Program-made: the position numbers and the translations under genes
NCBI GenBank assembly: GCA_944323335.1
Contig: CALUSB010000001.1
Coordinates: 52,237 to 116,236, forward strand
DNA from: Candidatus Gastranaerophilales bacterium
Lineage (GTDB): Bacteria > Cyanobacteriota > Vampirovibrionia > Gastranaerophilales > Gastranaerophilaceae
Direction of reading: 5' to 3'
Length of the DNA stretch: 64,000 bases
Notes under the pieces: model-generated
The model's database searches: none
Seen by the model: only the letters and a program-made list of their open reading frames with translations
Told to the model about the DNA's origin: nothing
In this document: one piece after another, positions 1-8,212 of the stretch
Layout of the letters: the number at the start of each line of letters is the position of its first letter
Position numbering within the stretch: the stretch's first letter is position 1

Positions 1-468
1 GGTTCTGAGGGCGGAGCAATGTTTAATCAGACAAGAGTAATGCTGCAAGGGTTCTTTATGGCACCGTCAGTTGTAGCACAAGCCCATAAAGGGGCACGCC
101 TTGCGGCAAAAGTATTTGAAACAATAGGTTTTAAAACTCACCCCCGCTCAAGAGAAGACAGAACAGATTTAATTCAAACGGTTAAATTTGAAAACCCCGA
201 GGCTCAGGCAGCATTTTGCAGAGCACTTCAAAAATACTCTCCTGTTGAGAGCTACCTCACCCCTATACCCGATGGTGTCCCGGGGTATGATGATAAGCTC
301 ATCATGGCAGGCGGAAGCTTTATAGAGGGCTCAACGCTTGAACTTTCAGCAGACGGGCCCGTAAGGCCTCCTTATGCGGTTTATATGCAAGGGGGGCTTA
401 ATTACTCGCATGTAAAAATTGCACTCAAAGGCATAATTGAAGAGTTAAAAAACATTAATCCTGCTTAA
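1..468 (+). CDS. Methionine gamma-lyase family (aluminium-resistance/YnbB-type) PLP protein, 3' part
   Basis: The reading frame is open from the first base, so the N-terminal part, including the expected PLP lysine, lies outside the window. The visible C-terminal ~155 residues fit the fold-type I PLP enzymes annotated as aluminium resistance or methionine gamma-lyase family (YnbB-like). Typical features are a small domain with the LQGFFMAPSVV stretch, a PIPDGVPGYDDKLIMAGG segment, and a closing PPYAVYMQGGL-x4-H motif near the end. Members are predicted cytosolic lyases of sulfur amino acids, and the physiological substrate is usually unknown. The 3' end overlaps the convergent radA by 14 bp and no terminator lies between them. 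The internal Met at base 19 is not the start. Confidence 0.8.
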   Translation, partial: GSEGGAMFNQTRVMLQGFFMAPSVVAQAHKGARLAAKVFETIGFKTHPRSREDRTDLIQTVKFENPEAQAAFCRALQKYSPVESYLTPIPDGVPGYDDKLIMAGGSFIEGSTLELSADGPVRPPYAVYMQGGLNYSHVKIALKGIIEELKNINPA

Positions 469-1855
469 AAGCTTGAATTATAGCATCAGTCAGCTTTGTA
501 ACCTGAATGGTTTTTATCTGCAATTTTTCAATTTTTTGAGCAATATTTTTGTTTACTTTTGGAATTATTGCATACTCAAAACCAAGCTTTTGAGCCTCCT
601 TGAGGCGCTTTTCAAGGTTATCCGTGGCTCTTATTTCTCCTGAGAGACCAATTTCACCAATCATAACGGTTTTATTTTTAAGAGGAATGTCTCTTGCGCA
701 GCTTAAAACCGCAAGCGCCACGCCCAAATCAGCCGCCGGCTCAATAATATCAATACCGCCAATTACATTTATATAAACATCTTGTTTTGATAAATTCAGA
801 CCCACTCTTTTTTCAAGCACTGCAAGTATTTGAAGCAATCTGTTATACTCAATGCCCCTTGCAACACGTCTTGGATTAGGATATGGAGTAGAGCCCGTCA
901 GGGCTTGAATTTCAAGCAGTAAAACCCTTGTACCCTCAAGCGTTGCGATAATTGAGCAGCCGCAGCTTGAAGTATCAGAGGGATTTAAAAACAATTCAGA
1001 CGGGTTTAGAACTTCATTTAGTCCGTCATCTTCCATATTAAAAACACCCACCTCAGATGTCGTTCCAAAGCGGTTTTTAATAGAGCGCAAAATCCTATAG
1101 CTTTTATATCTGTCGCCCTCAAAGTTTATAACGCAATCAACCATGTGCTCTAAAACCTTTGGCCCGGCTATGTTTCCCTCTTTTGTCACATGACCGATTA
1201 TAACCGTTGTAATATTTTTTTGTTTAGCGATATGCATTAAAATATTTGTGCACTCTCTAATCTGAGAAACAGAACCCGATGAGCTTGTAATCTGAGAGGA
1301 ATACACTGCCTGAATAGAGTCCACAACCAAAAAATCGGGCTTAATTTCATCAATTTGTTTTATAACTTCTTCAAGGCAGTTTTGATTTGTGACATATAAA
1401 TTCTCAGCATCCGCCCCAAGCCTTTGCGCCCTTAATTTAACCTGCTGGGGAGATTCTTCCGCGCAAATATACAGCGCACAAATCGGGTCTTTATTTTCTT
1501 TTTTGGAGCATAAATTTTTGCAAGTTTGCAAAATAAGAGTAGACTTACCGATACCGGGGTCGCCTGCCAGCAATACAAGAGAGCCCGCCACAAAACCGCC
1601 GCCTAAAACTCTGTCAAACTCTTGCATATCGGTTTTGAGGCGAATTTTTTCATCATTTTCTATATCTTTTATTTTCTTTGCGGATAAATCAACATTTAAA
1701 ATAACCGAAGATGAATTTGTCTTAGCTGCAGTCGGCTCTTGCACGACTTCTTCGCAAAATGTCGCAAAGTTATTGCAATCAGGACATCTGCCAAGGTATG
1801 AAAAACTCTCATACCCGCAAGATTGACACACCCATTTAGTTTTTGTTTTAGCCAT
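455..1855 (-). CDS. radA: DNA repair protein RadA
   Basis: This 466-residue protein is full length for RadA/Sms, the RecA-like, DnaB-like branch-migration helicase that helps process recombination intermediates. In order it has an N-terminal zinc finger (CQSC ... CPDC, about residues 10-27), a Walker A (GDPGIGKST) near residue 100, the RadA signature KNRFG, and a C-terminal Lon-protease-like domain. It reads away from the flagellin gene, from which it is separated by a GC-rich repeat island and a terminator. No Shine-Dalgarno precedes the ATG; an extended -10 (TGCTAAAAT) ends 6 nt before it, so the mRNA may be leaderless. The identification is firm. Confidence 0.96.
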   Translation of the reverse strand: MAKTKTKWVCQSCGYESFSYLGRCPDCNNFATFCEEVVQEPTAAKTNSSSVILNVDLSAKKIKDIENDEKIRLKTDMQEFDRVLGGGFVAGSLVLLAGDPGIGKSTLILQTCKNLCSKKENKDPICALYICAEESPQQVKLRAQRLGADAENLYVTNQNCLEEVIKQIDEIKPDFLVVDSIQAVYSSQITSSSGSVSQIRECTNILMHIAKQKNITTVIIGHVTKEGNIAGPKVLEHMVDCVINFEGDRYKSYRILRSIKNRFGTTSEVGVFNMEDDGLNEVLNPSELFLNPSDTSSCGCSIIATLEGTRVLLLEIQALTGSTPYPNPRRVARGIEYNRLLQILAVLEKRVGLNLSKQDVYINVIGGIDIIEPAADLGVALAVLSCARDIPLKNKTVMIGEIGLSGEIRATDNLEKRLKEAQKLGFEYAIIPKVNKNIAQKIEKLQIKTIQVTKLTDAIIQAFKQD

Positions 1856-1861
1856 AGAGTA

Positions 1862-1870
1862 ATTTTAGCA
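1862..1870 (-). promoter_or_regulatory. Extended -10 element of radA, predicted leaderless start
   Basis: On the minus strand TGCTAAAAT ends 6 nt before the radA ATG, so the expected +1 falls on or next to the start codon. No -35 is obvious, which suits a TGn extended -10. Confidence 0.5.
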
Positions 1871-1874
1871 CAAA

Positions 1875-1937
1875 ACTTGCCACATGCGCACTTCACACAC
1901 CTTAGACTCGCTTGCTCTCAGCGCGCACAGTCGTGCT
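1875..1937. repeat. 63-bp direct repeat, copy 1
   Basis: This copy matches the second (2034-2096) at 62 of 63 positions; the only difference is t/a in the CACACC(T/A)TAGACTC part. It is GC-rich compared with the AT-rich neighbourhood. It is followed by a perfect 8-bp hairpin (GGACTTGC, loop TTAAA, GCAAGTCC) at 1948-1968 and by a CGAGC-NNN-GCTCG hairpin at 1990-2002. Together these form an intergenic repeat island between radA and flagellin. Confidence 0.9.
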
Positions 1938-2033
1938 CGTAGTGCACGGACTTGCTTAAAGCAAGTCCTATCGCACCGGCTCACGCCTTCGAGCTGCGCT
2001 CGGGTACGGTTCGTGCTTTGTGCCAAGCTCTTC

Positions 2034-2096
2034 ACTTGCCACATGCGCACTTCACACACCATAGACTCGCTTGCTCTCAGCGCGCACAGTCGTGCT
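2034..2096. repeat. 63-bp direct repeat, copy 2
   Basis: Second copy, 159 bp downstream of the first. It is followed at 2103-2115 by another CGAGC-NNN-GCTCG hairpin (loop TTC), like the one after copy 1, so the duplicated unit is a mosaic of the long repeat plus a hairpin. I see no ORF with coding character, no transposase and no tRNA in 1856-2116. Confidence 0.9.
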
Positions 2097-2116
2097 GCGC
2101 TTCGAGCTTCGCTCGT

Positions 2117-2142
2117 AAAAAAAAGGACCGGTTTCCCGATCC
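2117..2142 (-). terminator. Rho-independent terminator of the flagellin gene
   Basis: On the minus strand GGATCGG, a GAAA tetraloop and CCGGTCC form a 7-bp stem with one G-U pair, followed by eight Ts. It lies about 60 bp after the flagellin stop and isolates that transcript from the repeat island and radA. Confidence 0.85.
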
Positions 2143-2202
2143 ACTGTATTGCCATCACCAGTTAGATTGTTTTTTATCTACTTAGCTTTTTTGTTGTAAA
2201 TC

Positions 2203-3063
2203 CTATATCAGAGACAGTGCAATTGACGGTTGTTGATTTGCCTGTGTCAATAGTGAAGCTGATGCCTGTTGAAGAATTTGATATTTAGTGTAATTTGATG
2301 ACTCTTCACCGATATCAGCATCCATTATTCTTGATTTTGCTGCAAGCAGGTTTTCATTTTGAATATCCAAACTATCAATAGCAGAGTTCAATCTGTTTGT
2401 TATAGCACCTATAGTACCTCTTCTTGTTGAAATTTCCTTAATACCGACATCAATTTGGTCCAGCATTGTTCTAAAATCAGCATCAGCTATAATATCACCA
2501 CCATCTATGAATTTTATGGCTTGACCTACTCTTCCGGTAAGTACAGATACCGTAGCTTCCGTAAATACACCATCTACTTCGATAGTATTTGTAGCCTTAT
2601 CTGATTGAGCACCTATTTGCAGAACCAAAGGGTCAGCTCCGCCTGTAGGGAAAAGTTGAAATTCATTAAACTTTGCGCCGTTTGAAATCCTATCTATTTC
2701 TGCCGTTCTTTCCACAACTTCATCTTCCATTGCTTGAACTTCTTCAGCGCTATAACCGCCGTTCATAGCTTGAAGAGTCAAGTCACGTATTCTTAAAAGA
2801 TGTTCTTGGATTACATCTAAGTTTCCTTCTGCTGTTTGCAACAGGTTAATACCTGTTTGTGCGTTATTTTGAGCAACAACCGAACCTCTTTGTTGTGCTT
2901 CTAAGCCCTTTGCAATTACAAGCCCTGCAGCATCATCAGCCGCTTGATTAATTTTTAAACCTGTAGTTAAGCGCTCAACTGCCTTTGACATGCTGGTTGT
3001 AGCGTGGTTTAAATTTCTTTGTACTTTAAGTGAATCGACATTTGTGTTTACAACAATAGCCAT
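2203..3063 (-). CDS. Flagellin
   Basis: Flagellar filament subunit of 286 residues, exported through the flagellar type III system. The conserved N-terminal D0/D1 helices (MAIVVNTNVDSL, LTTGLKINQAADDAAGL, NNAQTGINLLQTAEGNL) and the C-terminal helices (SAIDSLDIQNENLLAAKSRI, QANQQPS) flank a short variable centre, so this is a compact flagellin. I start at the MAIV Met rather than the in-frame Met nine codons earlier, because AAAGGAG sits 7 nt before MAIV. The 5' leader contains a hairpin with GGA in its loop. The TLR5-contact region reads LLRIRDLTLQ: the key Arg is kept and the preceding Gln of Salmonella FliC is replaced. It is monocistronic, with a terminator downstream. Confidence 0.96.
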   Translation of the reverse strand: MAIVVNTNVDSLKVQRNLNHATTSMSKAVERLTTGLKINQAADDAAGLVIAKGLEAQQRGSVVAQNNAQTGINLLQTAEGNLDVIQEHLLRIRDLTLQAMNGGYSAEEVQAMEDEVVERTAEIDRISNGAKFNEFQLFPTGGADPLVLQIGAQSDKATNTIEVDGVFTEATVSVLTGRVGQAIKFIDGGDIIADADFRTMLDQIDVGIKEISTRRGTIGAITNRLNSAIDSLDIQNENLLAAKSRIMDADIGEESSNYTKYQILQQASASLLTQANQQPSIALSLI

Positions 3064-3083
3064 AAGTAGACTCCTTTCAATTG

Positions 3084-3106
3084 ACGGCACAAATCCTTTT
3101 TGCCGT
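3084..3106 (-). promoter_or_regulatory. Candidate CsrA-binding hairpin in the flagellin leader
   Basis: On the flagellin mRNA strand, ACGGCA and TGCCGT form a 6-bp stem around an 11-nt loop containing AAGGATTTG. A second GGA lies in the Shine-Dalgarno AAAGGAG just downstream. A GGA in a hairpin loop paired with a GGA in the ribosome site is the usual arrangement at CsrA-controlled flagellin leaders such as Bacillus hag. No csrA or fliW is in this window, so this is inference. A TATAAT at 3224-3229 (minus) could serve as promoter with a long leader. Confidence 0.45.
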
Positions 3107-3267
3107 TTTCTAACTAATATGTGATGGTGTAACTATTTTTTAATGAGGCAATTTACAATCTTTTAAAAAAGTAATTGGTGATTGACTACATTGTTAATAT
3201 ACAAGGTTTTCAACCCCTTTAGAATTATAGGAAAGTTAGAATTTCTTCATACCGAAGTATAATTTAT

Positions 3268-3295
3268 TGAGCAAAAATCTTATGTGCGCTATAAT
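3268..3295 (+). promoter_or_regulatory. Probable dnaB promoter
   Basis: TTGAGC and TATAAT are separated by 16 bp, and the predicted start is about 18 nt before the dnaB ATG. A weak GGAATGGA serves as ribosome site. Confidence 0.6.
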
Positions 3296-3320
3296 TGACT
3301 AAAAAGTTTGGAATGGAATA

Positions 3321-4676
3321 ATGGCAACACAAGTTAAAGAAAATATCTCAAAAAGGCTTCCCCCGCACAATTCAGATGCAGAAAAGGCGGTTTTGGGGGC
3401 AATATTAATAAACCCTTTGAGCATGAACAGGGTAGTTGAAATTCTTGAGGCGGACTTTTTTTATTCACCGTCAAACAGAATGATATATGATGCGATGTTT
3501 ACACTCTACAACCAAAATAAACCCGTAGATGCCCTAAGTGTCAGCGATTATTTTCAATCCAAAAACAGGCTTGATGACATAGGCGGAGCAGAGTATTTAA
3601 GCGATTTGATGAGTGATACCGTACTTAGTTCAAACATCGAATACTACGCAAATATTATCAAAGAAAATGCCATAAAAAGAAAGCTCATAAACGCAGGCTC
3701 AAACATTATTGAGCAAACGTACAAAAACTCTGACGCTCAGGAATCTCTTGAAGCGGCTGAAAAGTTTATTTTTGATATAGCACAGCAAAAAAGTTCGCAA
3801 GAAATTGAGCAGTTGACTAATTTACTTATGGAAACCGTTGAAAAAATCGAGTACCGCTGTGCAAATAAAGGCTCGTACACGGGTGTACCAAGCGGGTATG
3901 TGGATTTGGATAATTTAACCGCGGGGTTTCAAAAATCCGACTTTGTAGTGCTTGCAGCACGTCCGTCTATGGGAAAAACTGCTTTTGCGCTTAACATCGC
4001 TCAAAACATAGCAATAAGGCAAAATGTTCCTGTTGTTATATTTTCTCTTGAAATGTCAAAGATACAGCTCGCGCAAAGGGTAGTTTGCGCTGAGGCTGAA
4101 GTTGACGCGCAAAGGGTAAGAACAGGGGAACTTCAGGCAAATGAGTGGGAAAAAATAACAAATGTCATGAACGAACTTCACCAAGCTCCTTTATTTATTG
4201 ACGATTCGGCGGGGGTAAGTATTTCTGATATAAGAGCAAAATGCCGCAGATTAAAAATGAAATACCCTGATTTAGGGCTTATTTTGATAGATTATCTTCA
4301 ACTAATCGAAGATAGAAGCTCAAACGACCGTAACCAGCAGATTTCAACCATATCAAGGGGTCTAAAAGGCATAGCGCGTGAGCTTGATGTACCCATCATT
4401 GCCCTGTCGCAGCTATCACGTAAAGTGGAAGACAGAACAGACAAGCGCCCCATGCTATCTGACCTTCGTGAATCAGGAGCTATTGAGCAGGACGCAGACG
4501 TTGTAATGTTTATTTATCGTGAAGAGTATTATGACAAAGAAAACCCCGAACTAAAAAACAAAGCTCAAATAATTGTCGCAAAACAAAGAAACGGCCCGAC
4601 AGGAAGTTTTGAGCTCATATTCCAAGGCTCAACAACAAAATTCAAAAACAAAGTAAATCCTAATTTGAATGTATAA
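3321..4676 (+). CDS. dnaB: Replicative DNA helicase DnaB
   Basis: A 451-residue hexameric 5'-3' replicative helicase that unwinds DNA at the fork. The N-terminal domain begins with the family hallmark PPHNSDAEKAVLGAILI. It is followed by the RecA-like ATPase with Walker A (ARPSMGKTAF, about residue 215), a Walker B ending in LILIDYLQLI, and the late motif SDLRESGAIEQDADVVMFIYRE. Length and motif order match ordinary DnaB, and no intein is present. It stands alone, divergent from flagellin, and ends at a strong terminator. No oriC-like array or dnaA is visible. Confidence 0.97.
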   Translation: MATQVKENISKRLPPHNSDAEKAVLGAILINPLSMNRVVEILEADFFYSPSNRMIYDAMFTLYNQNKPVDALSVSDYFQSKNRLDDIGGAEYLSDLMSDTVLSSNIEYYANIIKENAIKRKLINAGSNIIEQTYKNSDAQESLEAAEKFIFDIAQQKSSQEIEQLTNLLMETVEKIEYRCANKGSYTGVPSGYVDLDNLTAGFQKSDFVVLAARPSMGKTAFALNIAQNIAIRQNVPVVIFSLEMSKIQLAQRVVCAEAEVDAQRVRTGELQANEWEKITNVMNELHQAPLFIDDSAGVSISDIRAKCRRLKMKYPDLGLILIDYLQLIEDRSSNDRNQQISTISRGLKGIARELDVPIIALSQLSRKVEDRTDKRPMLSDLRESGAIEQDADVVMFIYREEYYDKENPELKNKAQIIVAKQRNGPTGSFELIFQGSTTKFKNKVNPNLNV

Positions 4677-4680
4677 AAAA

Positions 4681-4703
4681 ACTCCCTTAAAAAGGGAGTT
4701 TTT
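4681..4703. terminator. Bidirectional terminator between dnaB and gpsA
   Basis: ACTCCCTT, loop AAA, AAGGGAGT, with an A-tract before and a T-tract after. It directly follows the dnaB stop and overlaps the gpsA stop codon, so it can serve both converging genes. Confidence 0.9.
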
Positions 4704-5709
4704 ATTTTCTGCTAAATGTCTCTTCCGCTTTAAGCTCACGGGACATAAGATTCATAAATATTTCTTTTGAATTTTCTTTTGAATAAACAGCCTCATAAAT
4801 CGCATGGGATATAGGTGTGTCGATATTTAATTTCTCTGACAACTCACAAATCGCCTTTGAAGTTTTAACACCTTCTGCAACTGACCCGAGTTCTGCTAAA
4901 ATATCATCAATTTTTTTGCCTTTTGCAAGCATTCTGCCAACGGTATGGTTTCGGCTCAGAGGGCTAGAACAGGTAGCTATTAAATCACCCATGCCTGATA
5001 AACCCCAAAATGTCGAGGGTTTTGCACCAAGGGCAGTACCAACGCGCACGATTTCTGCCATACCCCTTGTCAAGATAGCTCCTTTTGCGTTATCGCCCAT
5101 ATTAAGCTCTGATATAAACCCTGCAGCTATTGCAATGACGTTTTTTAAACTTCCGCCAAACTCTACACCTATAACATCGTCATTTGTGTAAAGTCTGAAT
5201 CTTCCATCAACATTCAGGCTCTGTTGGACAAATTTTGCCACCATGAAATCGTCAGATGCGACAGACGCCGCCGTAGGCTGTCCCTCAAGCACTTCACGAG
5301 CTAAAGTGGGGCCTGATAAAACGGCAAATTTTTGATTGGGCAGAACTTCTTTTATAACTTCACTCATGCGCTTTAATGACGGCAGCTCAAGCCCTTTTGA
5401 AGTATTAACCAAAATCTGCTCGTCTTTAATACCCGCCTCTTTTAGCTGCTCACAAACAACCCTTATGGCAGAAGTTGAAACAACCAAAAGAATAATATCA
5501 GCGCCATCAATGGCACTTTTTAGGTCATGAGTTATATTTACCTTTTCATCAAGTTCAACACAAAAAGGGACTTTAGACCTTTTGTGCAAAAGCAAATCTT
5601 CTGATAAGTCCTGTTTTCTTGACCATCCCCAAACTTCATCAAACTGCGAAGTAAGGAGTTTTGTCAAAACCAAACCCCAACAACCTAAACCTAAAACAGC
5701 AAGTTTCAT
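4702..5709 (-). CDS. gpsA: NAD(P)+-dependent glycerol-3-phosphate dehydrogenase
   Basis: A 335-residue cytosolic enzyme that reduces dihydroxyacetone phosphate to sn-glycerol-3-phosphate for phospholipid synthesis. It has an N-terminal Rossmann motif (GLGCWG), the LVNTSKGLE and LSGPTLAREV segments, the catalytic-lysine region GGSLKNVIAIAAG, and a C-terminal domain with GMGDLIATC and SRNHTVGRML. All are typical of GpsA, and the length is normal. The ATG lies 4 nt after the stop of a 62-codon ORF, so the two are probably translated together. Confidence 0.96.
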   Translation of the reverse strand: MKLAVLGLGCWGLVLTKLLTSQFDEVWGWSRKQDLSEDLLLHKRSKVPFCVELDEKVNITHDLKSAIDGADIILLVVSTSAIRVVCEQLKEAGIKDEQILVNTSKGLELPSLKRMSEVIKEVLPNQKFAVLSGPTLAREVLEGQPTAASVASDDFMVAKFVQQSLNVDGRFRLYTNDDVIGVEFGGSLKNVIAIAAGFISELNMGDNAKGAILTRGMAEIVRVGTALGAKPSTFWGLSGMGDLIATCSSPLSRNHTVGRMLAKGKKIDDILAELGSVAEGVKTSKAICELSEKLNIDTPISHAIYEAVYSKENSKEIFMNLMSRELKAEETFSRK

Positions 5710-5712
5710 TTA

Positions 5713-5901
5713 CTAAATTAATCCCATCAACTTCAAATCTCGAGCAATTTTCTTATCGAACATGCTCGCATAAGCCAAATCTTGGCAAGCATTGCCTGTA
5801 TAATTTCTGACAGAGTGAGATTTTTGTTTAATTAAAGATTGACCCTTTGTGGAAATAGCATTATTTTTACCGTAATTTAACATTATTGGCGCTATTTTCA
5901 T
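5713..5901 (-). CDS. Small protein with N-terminal aromatic-Gly motif, unknown
   Basis: A 62-residue ORF with no recognised domain. I accept it as a gene because AAAGGAG sits 6 nt before its ATG and it ends 3 nt before gpsA. It begins MKIAPIMLNYGKNN. The NYG motif at residues 9-11 resembles the N-termini of the proteins starting at 17157, 23627, 34893 and 37231. The rest is basic and polar with no membrane segment. It could be a small secreted or sorted peptide, or a leader coupled to gpsA; the function is unknown. Confidence 0.65.
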   Translation of the reverse strand: MKIAPIMLNYGKNNAISTKGQSLIKQKSHSVRNYTGNACQDLAYASMFDKKIARDLKLMGLI

Positions 5902-5973
5902 TAGGGCTCCTTTCTACAGGCTTAACGGAACAATTTTATCACAATTCAAATCTCATAGCAATAAGAAATTTGT

Positions 5974-6771
5974 CTAATTTTTTGAATTGATAATATAGAG
6001 TAAAATACCTGCAAACACTGCAAGATTTAGGGACTCTACATCGTTATTTGTCATTAGTGTCACATGCTCATCCGCCATGCTTAACAATTCGTTACATAAT
6101 CCCGAAGCTTCAGAGCCGAGCATAACAACATAGGGTTTTTCATAGGTCGTATTCGTGCAATCTTTTGCACTTTTTCCCCATTTACCATAGGGTGCAACCG
6201 TTGATATAATTTTATGCGACTTTTTAATTTTTTGCATCAGACACATGTCTGAATTTAGTTTAACTATGGGTATTTTAAAAATATTCCCCGCGCTTGAGCG
6301 TATAACTTTTGATGAAAATTCATCTACACAATCACCGAAAAGCAAAATCCCATCTACCCCGAAAGCACAGGCTGAGCGTATTATCGTGCCCAGGTTTCCG
6401 GCATCTTTTATGTTATCCAAAAGTAAGAGTTTTTCTTTTTTTAAAATATCTTCCAGCTTATAATTTGGCTCTTTTGCAGCAGATAAAATATTTACGGGGC
6501 TTTTTGTGGATGAAATTTTCTCCATAACTTTATCATTTGCAAGATATAATTTTGCCTTTGTGTTTTTTTGAGCATGCTCTAAAAGCTTGATGTCATTACT
6601 TATTATGTACTTAAGTTCAATTGAGTGATTAAGCGCCTCAAAGACGGACTTTTCTCCCTCCAAAAGCATTAATCCCGAGTCTTTTCTGTATTTTTTTTGC
6701 TGCAGCTTTACGGTATCTTTTACAATTTCATTTTGAAGTGATGTAATTTCAAAAAATTTATTTTCCGACAT
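5974..6771 (-). CDS. TrmH/SpoU-family RNA 2'-O-methyltransferase
   Basis: A 265-residue SPOUT methyltransferase predicted to methylate a ribose in rRNA using SAM. It has an N-terminal substrate-binding region (LMLLEGEKSVFEAL) and a C-terminal knotted domain with the three family motifs: NIKDAGNLGTIIRSACAFG, VVMLGSEASGL, and NNDVESLNLAVFAGILLY. It resembles RlmB/TrmH proteins that modify 23S rRNA, but the target base cannot be read from sequence. The start overlaps the end of the upstream glycosyltransferase by 14 bp, so it is in one transcription unit. No clear Shine-Dalgarno is present. Confidence 0.9.
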   Translation of the reverse strand: MSENKFFEITSLQNEIVKDTVKLQQKKYRKDSGLMLLEGEKSVFEALNHSIELKYIISNDIKLLEHAQKNTKAKLYLANDKVMEKISSTKSPVNILSAAKEPNYKLEDILKKEKLLLLDNIKDAGNLGTIIRSACAFGVDGILLFGDCVDEFSSKVIRSSAGNIFKIPIVKLNSDMCLMQKIKKSHKIISTVAPYGKWGKSAKDCTNTTYEKPYVVMLGSEASGLCNELLSMADEHVTLMTNNDVESLNLAVFAGILLYIINSKN

Positions 6772-8212
6772 AATATAAATCAGTTTTTCCTTTATTATAA
6801 TGAGTAAATTTTACCTTATTTGAACCCCAAAATTCAATCACTTCTCTTGTATTAACAGCTTTAGGAAACTTAACAGAGCTTACCATAAACCAGTAGTTTT
6901 TATTCTCATCAAGCGTATTTAAAAGCATAAGATACTCATTTGCGCTATAGAACATTTTTTCTACTTTTATATTTTCGCACACAAAAGAATACTTCGCACT
7001 GTAGTATAAAAACTGCGGCAAAGATGTCTGATTAAGCACTATGACGTCACCTTTTTTGTAATTTTCCTTTAATTTTAAAAACGTGTACAAGTCCTGCGAG
7101 GGTAAATTTTTCATAACTTTTTGCGAGGTAATTGCAGGATATATTGAAAAAATAACCAAAACTATAAAAACCAAAAAGCCAAAGCGCTTTTTAAAAATAA
7201 ATTCAAAACTCTTTGCAAAAAGAATTAAAAAAACAGGGGTCAAAAACAAGGTCATCCTGTCATAATAAGGATAAATTCTCATATATGACAAAAACAAAAA
7301 TACAAAATAAGGTGCCAACAAGAGGTAAAATTTGAACTTATTTTGCCTGTATAAAATAATTGCACCCAAAATACAAATAATACCGAATAATATAGGCAAA
7401 AAGTATGGAAACTGAGGCAAAATAAACTTGTAAGGGTGGAAAATATAGAAAATATTATCCAAAAACAAAGTCGTAAGGTTTGATAAATTTTGCTCGATAT
7501 AACCATGTGACCATATTGAACTCATAAAAATTCTGGTTTTCTCTATTGCACTCATATGAAGCGCAAAAGGGATGAGATTAAGCATTTGCGGCAATAAAAA
7601 CAAAAAATACTCTTTTTTATGTTTTTTTGTCTTTATAACAAGCGTTAAAAGAACTAACGCCGTGCCAATAGCGCAAATTGTTGAAGAATATGAGTACCAA
7701 AGCGCAAAAGCAAAGAAAAACCCGAGCAAAAGGGGCTTTTTAAATTTGAAAATCAAAACCAAAAGCAAAAGCGCCAAAGATAAAAATACATCAAGCGCAT
7801 AGGGCTTAAACTCACCCGAGTAGTAGATTAAATTTGTATTTATTGCAAATAAAAACAGTGCAAACAGTCTTGTTGTTTTATTTGATAGAAAATACTTTGA
7901 AAAGTAATAAAAAACAGGTATACAAAAAATTGACGTCACAAAAGGAATAAAGCGAAAAACGTATTCAGACTTTGAAAAAAGGCTCACCAAGATTTTTGTC
8001 TCAAAAAGAAACATCGCAGGCGCACTCTGGTAGTATGAAAGCTCCCCAAAAAGAAAAGAAAAAGGATTGTCTGTGACATTTAGCGCAAGCGCCGCTTCAT
8101 CAAACCAAAAGGGCCTGTTAAAAATATACAAATCAAGCCTCAACAAAAGCGCCAGAATAAAAATTAAAACAAATGAAATATAAAATATTTTAGTTGATTT
8201 TATGCTCTTCAC
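6758..8212 (-). CDS. GT39/ArnT-like membrane glycosyltransferase
   Basis: A 484-residue polytopic membrane protein with about ten hydrophobic segments. It has the start typical of PMT/ArnT-type GT-C enzymes: a first membrane helix followed by a loop with acidic residues (RPFWFDEAALALNV). These enzymes move sugars from polyprenyl-phosphate donors to protein or lipid acceptors on the periplasmic face; the acceptor here is unknown. The start codon is GTG, with GGAGAG 6 nt before it, inside the 3' end of the upstream peptidase gene. The operon context gives no pathway clue. Confidence 0.8.
   Translation of the reverse strand: MKSIKSTKIFYISFVLIFILALLLRLDLYIFNRPFWFDEAALALNVTDNPFSFLFGELSYYQSAPAMFLFETKILVSLFSKSEYVFRFIPFVTSIFCIPVFYYFSKYFLSNKTTRLFALFLFAINTNLIYYSGEFKPYALDVFLSLALLLLVLIFKFKKPLLLGFFFAFALWYSYSSTICAIGTALVLLTLVIKTKKHKKEYFLFLLPQMLNLIPFALHMSAIEKTRIFMSSIWSHGYIEQNLSNLTTLFLDNIFYIFHPYKFILPQFPYFLPILFGIICILGAIILYRQNKFKFYLLLAPYFVFLFLSYMRIYPYYDRMTLFLTPVFLILFAKSFEFIFKKRFGFLVFIVLVIFSIYPAITSQKVMKNLPSQDLYTFLKLKENYKKGDVIVLNQTSLPQFLYYSAKYSFVCENIKVEKMFYSANEYLMLLNTLDENKNYWFMVSSVKFPKAVNTREVIEFWGSNKVKFTHYNKGKTDLYYVGK

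Noticed and set aside
1865..2185. Overlapping ORFs of 66-97 codons on both strands
   Set aside because: They are produced by the GC-rich repeats, are rich in Cys/Arg/Ser/His repeats, have no ribosome site, and cross the flagellin terminator.
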